Below, in pieces: positions 1-6,730 of a DNA stretch of 35,466 nucleotides; the first letter of the stretch is position 1, and every line of letters begins with the position of its first letter. Both the position numbers and the translations under genes were made by a program. The DNA is taken from the NCBI GenBank assembly GCA_946610715.1, contig CAMOCO010000005.1:1-35466 (forward strand), written 5' to 3'. Origin of the DNA: an uncultured Clostridia bacterium (GTDB taxonomy: Bacteria; Bacillota; Clostridia; Lachnospirales; Lachnospiraceae). Below the pieces are notes generated by a model. The model searched no databases and was not told where the DNA came from. It saw only the letters and a list, made by a program, of their open reading frames with translations.

Positions 1-1574
1 TAATAGAGAACATTGGATGACGGAAGTCCTGTGGTTTTCTTCTCTCCTGTCTCAACATTTACCACTTCATCAGCCTTATAGTCTCTGGTCTGAATTACCT
101 TAAGTCCACCGATCTCCTTTGGCGGATTCTCACGGAAATTCTGCATCTTCTTCTGAATCTCTGCAGCACCGTCAATGCCCTTAAGCTCCAGAGTTGCAAG
201 ACCTTCTCTGTAATATCCGTATTTTTCATAAAGATCCAGCATTGCATCCCACAGAGTCTTGCCCTGTTTCTTATAGAATGCCGCAACCTCACAAAGCATC
301 ATAACTGCCACAATCGAATCCTTATCTCTTGCATAGGTTCCCGTAAGGCATCCATAGGACTCCTCAAGACCGAATACATAATTATTGCAGCCCGTCTGCT
401 CAAATATCTTAATCTGCTCACCGATATATTTGAATCCTGTCAGAACCTCAACACATCTGGCGTTATAATTAGCTGCAATAGCCTTTGCAAGATCGGTCGT
501 AACTATAGTTGTAACGAGAGCCGGATTTTCAGGCATTGTACCTGTAGCCTGTCTCTCACTGAATATATATTCCGCTATAAGCATTCCTGACATATTTCCG
601 GTAAAGCTTACATATTCACCTGTCTTTGTATCTTTTGCATATACACCAAGTCTGTCTGCATCGGGATCGGTAGCGAGAACGATATCCGCATCCACATCCT
701 TTGCCAGTTTAAGGGCAAGCTCCCACGCCTTCGGGCTTTCCGGATTCGGATAAGATACTGTCGGGAAATTTCCGTCGGGAATCTTCTGCTCGGGTTCAAC
801 ATAAACCTGTGTAAATCCAAGATCCTTAAGGACGCGTCTTACCGGAACATTTCCTGTTCCGTGAAGCGGTGTATAAACAATCTTCATATCCTTCGCCATC
901 TCCGGGATTATTTCCGGATGGATACTCTGCTTCTTAACCTCAGCAAGATACTTGTCATCAAAATCGGAACCGATAACATTGAAAAGTCCGAGAGCTCTTG
1001 CATCATCCTCATCCATTGTCTTAACAGCTGAAAAATCCGTGATCTTTGCAACTTCATCCATTATTCCCGTATCATGAGGCGGTGTAACCTGTGCTCCATC
1101 CTCCCAGTAAACCTTATATCCGTTATATTCTCTGGGATTATGACTTGCAGTAACCATGATACCTGCCGTACATCCGAAATATCTTACTGCAAATGAAAGC
1201 TCCGGAGTCGGTCTGAGTGATTCAAAAAGATATGTCTTAATTCCGTTGGCATTGAGACATCTTGCAGCCTCTCTTGCAAATTCCGGTGAAAAGTTACGAC
1301 TGTCATGAGAGATAGCAACACCCTTATCCTGACCACCATGAGCCACAATATAATTAGCAAGTCCCTGTGTTGCCTGACGGACAGTATAGATATTCATCCT
1401 GTTCGTACCCGCACCTATAACTCCTCTGAGACCACCGGTTCCGAACTCAAGGCTGCGATAAAACCTGTCCTCGATTTCAGCATCATTTCCCTCAATACTC
1501 CTAAGCTCAGCCTTGGTATCCTCATCAAAATACGGATCCTCAAGCCAGCTCTGATACAACTCACGATATGTCAT
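1..1574 (-). CDS. pgcA: Phosphoglucomutase / phospho-sugar mutase, 3' end cut off by window
   Basis: Interconverts glucose-1-phosphate and glucose-6-phosphate in the cytoplasm. About 524 codons are visible and the gene runs off the left edge without a stop. The translation starts MTYRELYQSWLEDPYFD and carries the phosphoserine loop TASHNPREYNGYKVY, the sugar loop GLEESYG, and the metal loop ATDPDADRLG, the order expected of alpha-D-phosphohexomutases; the long N-terminal region and the residues LPSSNVL near the cut are typical of the Bacillus PgcA type (about 580 residues). The ATG at 1574 is preceded by a strong AGGAGGAGG ribosome binding site. It is divergent from murG, sharing a compact promoter region. 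Alternative: a phosphomannomutase-type specificity, which sequence alone cannot exclude. Confidence 0.93.
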   Translation of the reverse strand, partial: MTYRELYQSWLEDPYFDEDTKAELRSIEGNDAEIEDRFYRSLEFGTGGLRGVIGAGTNRMNIYTVRQATQGLANYIVAHGGQDKGVAISHDSRNFSPEFAREAARCLNANGIKTYLFESLRPTPELSFAVRYFGCTAGIMVTASHNPREYNGYKVYWEDGAQVTPPHDTGIMDEVAKITDFSAVKTMDEDDARALGLFNVIGSDFDDKYLAEVKKQSIHPEIIPEMAKDMKIVYTPLHGTGNVPVRRVLKDLGFTQVYVEPEQKIPDGNFPTVSYPNPESPKAWELALKLAKDVDADIVLATDPDADRLGVYAKDTKTGEYVSFTGNMSGMLIAEYIFSERQATGTMPENPALVTTIVTTDLAKAIAANYNARCVEVLTGFKYIGEQIKIFEQTGCNNYVFGLEESYGCLTGTYARDKDSIVAVMMLCEVAAFYKKQGKTLWDAMLDLYEKYGYYREGLATLELKGIDGAAEIQKKMQNFRENPPKEIGGLKVIQTRDYKADEVVNVETGEKKTTGLPSSNVLY

Positions 1575-1644
1575 TTTACGTCCTCCTCCTGTAAATATAT
1601 ATATGAACTTTGTGTATCTCAATCTCCACCAAAAAGTCTTATTT

Positions 1645-1673
1645 ATTATATCATTTAAATAGCGCTTTATAAA
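1645..1673 (-). promoter_or_regulatory. Promoter of the phosphoglucomutase gene
   Basis: On the minus strand a -35 box TTTATA (1668-1673) is separated by 17 bp from a perfect -10 box TATAAT (1645-1650) preceded by TGA, giving an extended -10. Transcription would start near 1638 and give a leader of about 60 nt ahead of pgcA. Its -35 box overlaps that of the divergent murG promoter. Confidence 0.65.
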
Positions 1674-1694
1674 CTGTTATTTTTTTTGTATAAT
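1666..1694 (+). promoter_or_regulatory. Promoter of murG
   Basis: A -35 box TTTATA (1666-1671), a 17-bp spacer and a perfect -10 box TATAAT (1689-1694) lie upstream of murG. The predicted start near 1701 falls in a 12-bp inverted repeat GACATAAATGTC (1695-1706), which could be an operator or a small 5' hairpin. Confidence 0.6.
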
Positions 1695-1753
1695 GACATA
1701 AATGTCGCTGACTAAGCGCTTTCTTATATTATTAAACCAAAAGGATAACTAGT

Positions 1754-2827
1754 ATGAAAAAAATCGTTCTTACCGGTGGCGGAACCGCCGGACATGTTAC
1801 CCCTCATATAGCCATCATTCCACGCCTTAAGGAGATGGGATATGAAATAAGCTATATCGGTACTTATGACGGAATCGAAAAAAAACTGATTGAAGATATA
1901 GGAATTCCTTATTACGGAATATCCTCCGGAAAGTTAAGAAGATATTTTTCCTGGAAGAATTTTACCGACCCTGCAAGAGTTTTAAAGGGATTTAGGGAAG
2001 CAAAAAAAATCCTTAAGGAAATAAAGCCTGATGTGATTTTTTCAAAGGGCGGATTTGTAACCGTTCCTGTTGTCTTTGCCGCAAGTAAACTTAAAATTCC
2101 TATCGTTATCCATGAATCGGATATGACTCCCGGTCTCGCAAATAAGCTGGCGCTGCCAAAGGCTGACAGAGTCTGCTGTAACTTTCCGGAAACAAGAGAT
2201 ACATTTCCCGAAGGTATAGCAACTGTTACGGGAACTCCCATACGTCCCGAGCTTTTCAGCGGTAATGCTGAAAATGCATTTAAAGTATGCGGCTTTACCG
2301 AAAAGAAACCCACTGTCCTTGTAGTAGGCGGCAGTACAGGAAGCGTAAGCGTTAATAATGCCATAAGAAACTGTCTTCCGAAGCTGCTTACCGAATATAA
2401 TGTGATTCATATCTGCGGCAAGGATAAAACCGATCCTATCTTTAACGGAATGCCCGGATATGCGCAGTTTGATTATGTAAAAAAAGAGCTGACGGATATG
2501 TTTGCCCTTTCAGATCTGGTTATATCCAGAGCCGGTGCAAATGCCATCTGTGAACTCCATGCTCTCCACAAGCCGAATATCCTCATTCCTCTTCCTCTCA
2601 AGCAGAGCAGAGGCGACCAGATACTTAATGCGCAGTCTTTTGAAAAATGCGGCTACAGCAAGGTCATCATGGAGGAAGACATTGAGGATGATACAATAGT
2701 GAATGCTGTCCATGAGGTATTTAAGAATAAAGATAAATATATTGAAGCCATGTCCCGTGACAGAGAGGCCGATGCGATCACTCTGATAACCGGTATCATT
2801 GACAGCCTTACAATAAAAGAAGCTTAA
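1754..2827 (+). CDS. murG: MurG, UDP-GlcNAc:lipid I N-acetylglucosaminyltransferase
   Basis: Converts lipid I to lipid II at the inner face of the membrane, the last cytoplasmic step of peptidoglycan precursor synthesis. The 357-residue protein has the usual length of the family and two Rossmann-like domains. The N-terminal glycine-rich loop GGGTAGH (residues 8-14), FSKGGFV, the acceptor-side stretch HESDMTPGLAN and the C-terminal UDP-GlcNAc-binding residues around RAGANAICEL and PLPLKQSRGDQ are all recognisable. The ATG is preceded by AAGGATA. It stands alone rather than in a dcw cluster, and ends at a strong bidirectional terminator. Confidence is high because several family motifs agree. 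Confidence 0.95.
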   Translation: MKKIVLTGGGTAGHVTPHIAIIPRLKEMGYEISYIGTYDGIEKKLIEDIGIPYYGISSGKLRRYFSWKNFTDPARVLKGFREAKKILKEIKPDVIFSKGGFVTVPVVFAASKLKIPIVIHESDMTPGLANKLALPKADRVCCNFPETRDTFPEGIATVTGTPIRPELFSGNAENAFKVCGFTEKKPTVLVVGGSTGSVSVNNAIRNCLPKLLTEYNVIHICGKDKTDPIFNGMPGYAQFDYVKKELTDMFALSDLVISRAGANAICELHALHKPNILIPLPLKQSRGDQILNAQSFEKCGYSKVIMEEDIEDDTIVNAVHEVFKNKDKYIEAMSRDREADAITLITGIIDSLTIKEA

Positions 2828-2861
2828 AAAAGAAGAACCCGAAGTTTCGGGTTCTTCTTTT
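2828..2861. terminator. Bidirectional intrinsic terminator between murG and the facing gene
   Basis: The arms AAAAGAAGAACCCGAA (2828-2843) and its exact complement (2846-2861) form a 16-bp stem flanked by A and T runs, so it can terminate murG on the plus strand and the hypothetical gene ending at 2876 on the minus strand. Confidence 0.9.
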
Positions 2862-2875
2862 ATATTCATTACTTA

Positions 2876-3382
2876 TTAATTGTTTCCACAGAGGAAATTC
2901 AGCAGAAGCTGATAATACGGACTTTGCTGATCATACTCATTTTCAGCAGCGGAAACTGAAACCAGTGTTCCTTTTGTAACTTCTCCATTTGCTCTTGTAA
3001 CATCAAACTTGAGTCTTACATGACAATTTTGGTATGTAATATTAGTATCATCCGCCATTACACTTGGCATTTCTACATTAACCTTATATGCATCACCATA
3101 AACCGTCATGGTTCCATTACCGTTTTCATCTACATTCTTCTCGCCGATTGTCCATGCAGCGCCTTTATAACGTGCAAGCATAGATCCAAAGGATACATCA
3201 TTTTGAGGAACTTTTGCATCCTTGATAATTGCAATAACATCAGGAGACCATGGCATCGTAAAACTCTGAATTGACTCCTTCATTGGTCCTTTTATAGATG
3301 CCGGTAAGATTAAAAATATAATTACCAATATACCGATTATGGCAATACCACCGAATATCTTACGACTTACCTTATTCTTCAT
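2876..3382 (-). CDS. Membrane-anchored hypothetical protein with extracytoplasmic domain
   Basis: I do not recognise a family. The 168-residue product has a short basic N terminus (MKNKVSRK), one hydrophobic segment at about residues 8-28 and then a soluble region of about 140 residues that would lie outside the cell, ending QLLLNFLCGNN. The domain is rich in alternating hydrophobic and polar residues, suggesting a beta-rich fold, and has two cysteines. I chose ATG 3382 over the TTG at 3400 because AAGGAGAG lies at ideal distance from 3382 and overlaps the region that would be coding from 3400. It follows the HD hydrolase gene by 56 bp and is probably cotranscribed with it. Function unknown. 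Confidence 0.7.
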   Translation of the reverse strand: MKNKVSRKIFGGIAIIGILVIIFLILPASIKGPMKESIQSFTMPWSPDVIAIIKDAKVPQNDVSFGSMLARYKGAAWTIGEKNVDENGNGTMTVYGDAYKVNVEMPSVMADDTNITYQNCHVRLKFDVTRANGEVTKGTLVSVSAAENEYDQQSPYYQLLLNFLCGNN

Positions 3383-3438
3383 ACTTCTCTCCTTCTTCAA
3401 TAAAAACCTTTAAGTTAAAAGCTTTGTAATAACAATTC

Positions 3439-4029
3439 TCAGAACAATTCTTTTTCAAGCTGATAGATATAATTCTCTATCATCTGCATACGCTTTACAT
3501 ATTCAGCTCTTGCAGTCTCCGTCTTACATCTTTTAATCTTAGGTTTATTCTTCCTGTAGAAATCTTTAATTCTGTAATAAGCACGCTTATAGCTTGCCTC
3601 ATCCTCAAGTGCCGTAGCCATGCAGTCCCACATGATTCCCAGGGCTCCCACTTCATCAAGCAGATCCGCATCCATAACTATCTTGGCCTCAATCGGAAGT
3701 TCTCTTTCGGTATCCTTATCGGAATGCTGAAGTATTATCGCTCCAACCTTCTGAATAAGCTCAGGTGCAACTCCGATGCTGTCAAGATACTCAACCGCAA
3801 TCTCAGCGCTGACTTCATTATGAGGTCTTTCCTCATCCCAGCCAACATCATGAAGCAGAGCAGCCAGAACTATTACATCCAAATCTCCTCCGAGTTTTGT
3901 CTGTAACCTGATTGCCCATCTGTAAACCCGCATGGTATGCTCATATCTGTTTCTGAAAGGATAAAGATCGGGTCTTCCATCCTCAGCAGTTGTCTTTTTG
4001 ACAAACTCAATTACTTCTGAGTAATCCAT
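3439..4029 (-). CDS. HD-domain metal-dependent phosphohydrolase
   Basis: The 196-residue protein is a compact single-domain member of the HD superfamily, whose members hydrolyse phosphoester bonds in nucleotides or other small phosphates using one or two metals. The metal ligands are visible as His31 (YEHTMRV), the His60-Asp61 pair in LLHDVGWDE, the later histidines in RPHNEVS and LQHSDKD, and an aspartate in MDADLLDE. No signal peptide or other domain is present, so it should be cytoplasmic. The substrate cannot be inferred. It has its own promoter just upstream and lies downstream of the SRP RNA. Confidence 0.82.
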   Translation of the reverse strand: MDYSEVIEFVKKTTAEDGRPDLYPFRNRYEHTMRVYRWAIRLQTKLGGDLDVIVLAALLHDVGWDEERPHNEVSAEIAVEYLDSIGVAPELIQKVGAIILQHSDKDTERELPIEAKIVMDADLLDEVGALGIMWDCMATALEDEASYKRAYYRIKDFYRKNKPKIKRCKTETARAEYVKRMQMIENYIYQLEKELF

Positions 4030-4099
4030 GTTTTATGTTTCCCCTTCACATTACTATTATGGGTAAGTAACAAAAACCCACGCGTAACAACTAATTTAC

Positions 4100-4128
4100 A
4101 TAATAACACTAAAATTTCTTTAATTCAA
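4100..4128 (-). promoter_or_regulatory. Promoter of the HD hydrolase gene
   Basis: A -35 box TTGAAT (4123-4128), a 17-bp spacer and a -10 box TATTAT (4100-4105) preceded by TGT form a good extended -10 sigma-A promoter. It begins right after the SRP RNA terminator, so the HD gene is transcribed separately from SRP RNA. Confidence 0.6.
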
Positions 4129-4141
4129 TACAATTATTAAT

Positions 4142-4411
4142 AAAAACCACGCGGCCGATCCTCGAAATGATTCAATAAGCGTTACCTTGGCAGTTAACTC
4201 AGCCCAGGCACCCTCACGGCGCACAGAGAAATCCTGCTTAGTGCTGCTTTGTTCCCAACCTGACACGGTTCACAGGCACCTGTCGCGTAAGACCCAAACA
4301 TCAACATCACTTACCAAGGGCAGCCCTACTAAACCACCCCTCAAACCAGCCATCACCCCTGCTGTAGCGGATTGCAGGTACAGGGCACCGCTAACTCCCC
4401 GGCTGCGTGGT
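4142..4411 (-). ncRNA. ffs: SRP RNA, large Bacillota type (scRNA)
   Basis: RNA component of the signal recognition particle, binding Ffh and targeting membrane proteins. The roughly 270-nt minus-strand transcript contains helix 8: GTGTCAGG, then TTG-GGAA-CAA (GGAA tetraloop), then AGCAGCACTAAGC, matching the conserved CAGG/AGCAG symmetric loop. The 5' half has the Alu-domain element with CAATCCGCTA. The two ends pair: ACCACGC-A-GCC near the start with GGC-C-GCGTGGT at the end, followed by TTTTT as terminator. Its position directly after tadA is the arrangement known from Bacillus (tadA-scr). The long form with an Alu domain is typical of Bacillota. Confidence 0.93.
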
Positions 4412-4417
4412 CTTATA

Positions 4418-4446
4418 AGTATAACCAAGTCTGAATTCTATGTCAA
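4418..4446 (-). promoter_or_regulatory. Strong sigma-A promoter of the SRP RNA
   Basis: A perfect -35 box TTGACA (4441-4446), exactly 17 bp of spacer and TATACT (4418-4423) place the start at about 4411, which coincides with the 5' end predicted from the closing helix. The -35 box is formed by the last two sense codons of tadA (TTG ACA) and its TAG stop begins the spacer. Confidence 0.88.
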
Positions 4447-4926
4447 GTTTTCAGATTTTTCCTTCTGAATTTTCCCTGCCCTGAGATCTGCAAAGAATTC
4501 CTTCATAAGGCTGCTGCACTCTTCTTCCAATATACCCCTTGTGATATCAACTTTATGATTAAACCCGTCCATATTGAGAAGATTTATAACCGATCCGGCA
4601 CAGCCGGCCTTGGGATTCATACATCCGATCACAACTTCGGGGATACGAGCCTGGAGGATAGCACCCGCACACATCTGGCAGGGCTCCAGGGTTACATACA
4701 TCCTGCAGCCTTCAAGTCGCCAGTCACCCATAATCTTACTTGCCTTTTTTATAGCAAGTATCTCGGCATGAGCAAGAGTAGTCTTATCCTTATTCCGCCT
4801 GTTGTAGCCTCTTCCTATTATCTTATCTTCATATACGATTACGCACCCAATGGGAACGTCGCCGTTCTGATAAGCTTTCCGTGCCAGGCGTACAGCCTCA
4901 CGCATATACTTTATATCATTATCCAT
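4438..4926 (-). CDS. tadA: tRNA-specific adenosine deaminase (A34 to I34)
   Basis: Deaminates the wobble adenosine of tRNA-Arg(ACG) to inosine. The 162-residue product has the zinc-binding cytidine-deaminase fold: the HAE motif (LAHAEILAIK) with catalytic glutamate and the PCxxC motif (EPCQMCAGA). Length and residues agree with TadA. I prefer ATG 4926 (MDNDIKYM) over ATG 4938 because GGAGAGAG lies 6 nt upstream of the inner ATG and no site precedes the outer one. It follows bceS by 49 bp and leads into the SRP RNA promoter, which is embedded in its 3' end. Confidence 0.93.
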   Translation of the reverse strand: MDNDIKYMREAVRLARKAYQNGDVPIGCVIVYEDKIIGRGYNRRNKDKTTLAHAEILAIKKASKIMGDWRLEGCRMYVTLEPCQMCAGAILQARIPEVVIGCMNPKAGCAGSVINLLNMDGFNHKVDITRGILEEECSSLMKEFFADLRAGKIQKEKSENLT

Positions 4927-4975
4927 CTCTCTCTCCATGTATATATATTGCAGTTGTCAACAACCATATATTGAA

Positions 4976-5977
4976 TCAGAATCGTATGATAACCTCTGTT
5001 CCGGCACCCTCTTCAGAATAAATCTCCATATCATGCTCCAGCCTTCTGCAGAGCTTTTTGCAAAGATAGAGCCCGAGACCTGTTGAAGCCTTCCCTGCCC
5101 GTCCATTTGTTCCTGTAAACCCCTTATCAAATACGCGGCCCAGTTCAGCCTTCTTTATACCACATCCGTTATCCCGTATATGAAGCAGGGTTTCGCCATC
5201 ATCTTCAGTAAGATACACTGACAGCTTCAGCTTTTCATCCTCTCCTGCATACTTTATACTGTTATCGATAATCTGCCCTATAATGAATGTAAGCCATTTC
5301 CCGTCGCTCTTGACAGGTTTTTCCGGCTCCATATCATGGATGTCCATAACCGCTCTCATGGATATCAGAGTCTTTTTTCTGTTTTTTATACAGTCCCTGA
5401 TTATTCCTGCGATATCAACGTTTTTTATGAAGTAGTCCTTCTCAACCTCCGCACTTCTGGAATAGAAAAGCGCCTGCTCCACATATCCTTCAATCCTGCC
5501 TATCTCAACATCTATATCAGTACTGCCTACCGGATCGCTATTATGATTCTCAATAATCATTTTAGATGTGGCTATGGGGATTTTAACCTCATGCACCCAG
5601 GTTTCTATATATTCCTTATATTCTTCGAGATTCCTCTTATACCCAGCCACATTGTCACACATAGATACTTCCGCATCGCTCAGTATATCATGGAACTGCT
5701 TTCCTTCCTGTGTATCTGTTTCTTTCATAACCTCCGGAATCAGATATTTCTTAGGGAGGCCGTCCATAATCCTTTTCGTTCCCTCAAAGATTTTCTTAAG
5801 TCTCAGGTAATCCAGATATAGACACACAAAAAAACACAGCATAAGTGCTGCCGTAACATATAAAATAAGATAAAAAGATCCCTTGATCGTCATAAGGAAA
5901 ATGTCTATCGATATAATAAGTATTATAAGCCCCACCGGCCAGTACCAGTGTTCTATTACATATCTTCCGAACTTCAA
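4976..5977 (-). CDS. bceS: BceS-like intramembrane-sensing histidine kinase
   Basis: Sensor of a two-component system controlling a peptide-antibiotic detoxification transporter. The 333-residue protein has two closely spaced membrane helices (about residues 11-30 and 36-56) with almost no external loop, the mark of intramembrane-sensing kinases that read the state of their ABC transporter. The phosphoacceptor region WVHEVKIPIATSK (His129) is followed by ATPase boxes NSIKYAG (N box), DNGCGIKK (G1), FDKGFTG (F) and STGLGLYLCKK (G2). Translation starts at TTG 5977, overlapping the TGA stop of bceR (TTGA), which implies translational coupling; no strong ribosome binding site is seen. Symbol assigned by resemblance to the Bacillus Bce system. 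Confidence 0.88.
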   Translation of the reverse strand: MKFGRYVIEHWYWPVGLIILIISIDIFLMTIKGSFYLILYVTAALMLCFFVCLYLDYLRLKKIFEGTKRIMDGLPKKYLIPEVMKETDTQEGKQFHDILSDAEVSMCDNVAGYKRNLEEYKEYIETWVHEVKIPIATSKMIIENHNSDPVGSTDIDVEIGRIEGYVEQALFYSRSAEVEKDYFIKNVDIAGIIRDCIKNRKKTLISMRAVMDIHDMEPEKPVKSDGKWLTFIIGQIIDNSIKYAGEDEKLKLSVYLTEDDGETLLHIRDNGCGIKKAELGRVFDKGFTGTNGRAGKASTGLGLYLCKKLCRRLEHDMEIYSEEGAGTEVIIRF

Positions 5978-6684
5978 TTTAATATATACCCCATACCGCG
6001 TCTTGTGGTCACTGCATCTACTATACCGATCTGCTCCAGTTTCCCCTTCATTCTCGTCATATTGACCGTAAGAGTATTGTCATCAACATAGGCATCATTG
6101 TCCCAGAGGAAACTTATGATATCATCTCTGGACACGATCACGCCCTTCTTTCTCACAAGGAGTGTAAGTATCTGAAGCTCATTCTTGGAGAGGATAACCT
6201 CGTCTCCTGCCGCTCCCTCTATCTTTCCTTTCATAATATCCAGTGTAAATGTATCGCCGCTCTCAAGCTCAACCTTTATAGTATCAGAATTCTCCCGGTT
6301 CTTATATGTTCTTCTCAGAACTCCTTCCATTCGCGCAAGAAGAATTCTCGTATTAAATGGCTTCGGAACAAAATCATCTGCTCCGCTCTGAATACTCATC
6401 AGCTCTGTAAGTTCACTGTTATCACTGGTTATCATTATAACCGGTGAAGATGTTTTATCACGATATGATTTACATATCCTGATTCCGTCAAATCCCGGAA
6501 GACCTATATCCAGAAGAAGAAGTGACAGCTCTTCTCCCACCAGCTTATCTATGAGACTATCTTCCTGTAAACCTTTATATTCCTCCGGTTTTATAAATCT
6601 GCCGATATATCCATTTGACTCCAGAAAGATTTTAAGTTCTTCTCCCATCTTCATATCATCTTCCAGAATTCCTATTGTATACAT
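5974..6684 (-). CDS. bceR: BceR-like OmpR-family response regulator
   Basis: Phosphorylated by the BceS-like kinase and expected to activate the adjacent transporter genes. The 236-residue protein has a receiver domain (residues 1-115) with acidic pair EDD (8-10), phosphoacceptor Asp59 in LLLDIGLPG and conserved lysine in PKPFN, then an OmpR-type winged-helix domain (LSKNELQILTLL, DDNTLTVNMTRMKGKL, TRRGMGYIL). It sits 46 bp after bceB and overlaps bceS by 4 bp. A TTACA-N4-TGTAA palindrome upstream of bceA is the likely target. Confidence 0.92.
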   Translation of the reverse strand: MYTIGILEDDMKMGEELKIFLESNGYIGRFIKPEEYKGLQEDSLIDKLVGEELSLLLLDIGLPGFDGIRICKSYRDKTSSPVIMITSDNSELTELMSIQSGADDFVPKPFNTRILLARMEGVLRRTYKNRENSDTIKVELESGDTFTLDIMKGKIEGAAGDEVILSKNELQILTLLVRKKGVIVSRDDIISFLWDNDAYVDDNTLTVNMTRMKGKLEQIGIVDAVTTRRGMGYILN

Positions 6685-6730
6685 TTACCTCTTCCTCCTG
6701 TTACATTTAACCCGTTATTACTATTCACAG

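Noticed and set aside
3383-3400. TTG 3400 as start of the membrane-anchored hypothetical
   Set aside because: The AAGGAGAG ribosome binding site lies inside that extension at ideal distance from ATG 3382.
4187-4468. 93-codon plus-strand ORF
   Set aside because: It lies antisense to the SRP RNA and its promoter; the RNA structure, promoter and terminator explain the region and the ORF has no ribosome binding site or family match.
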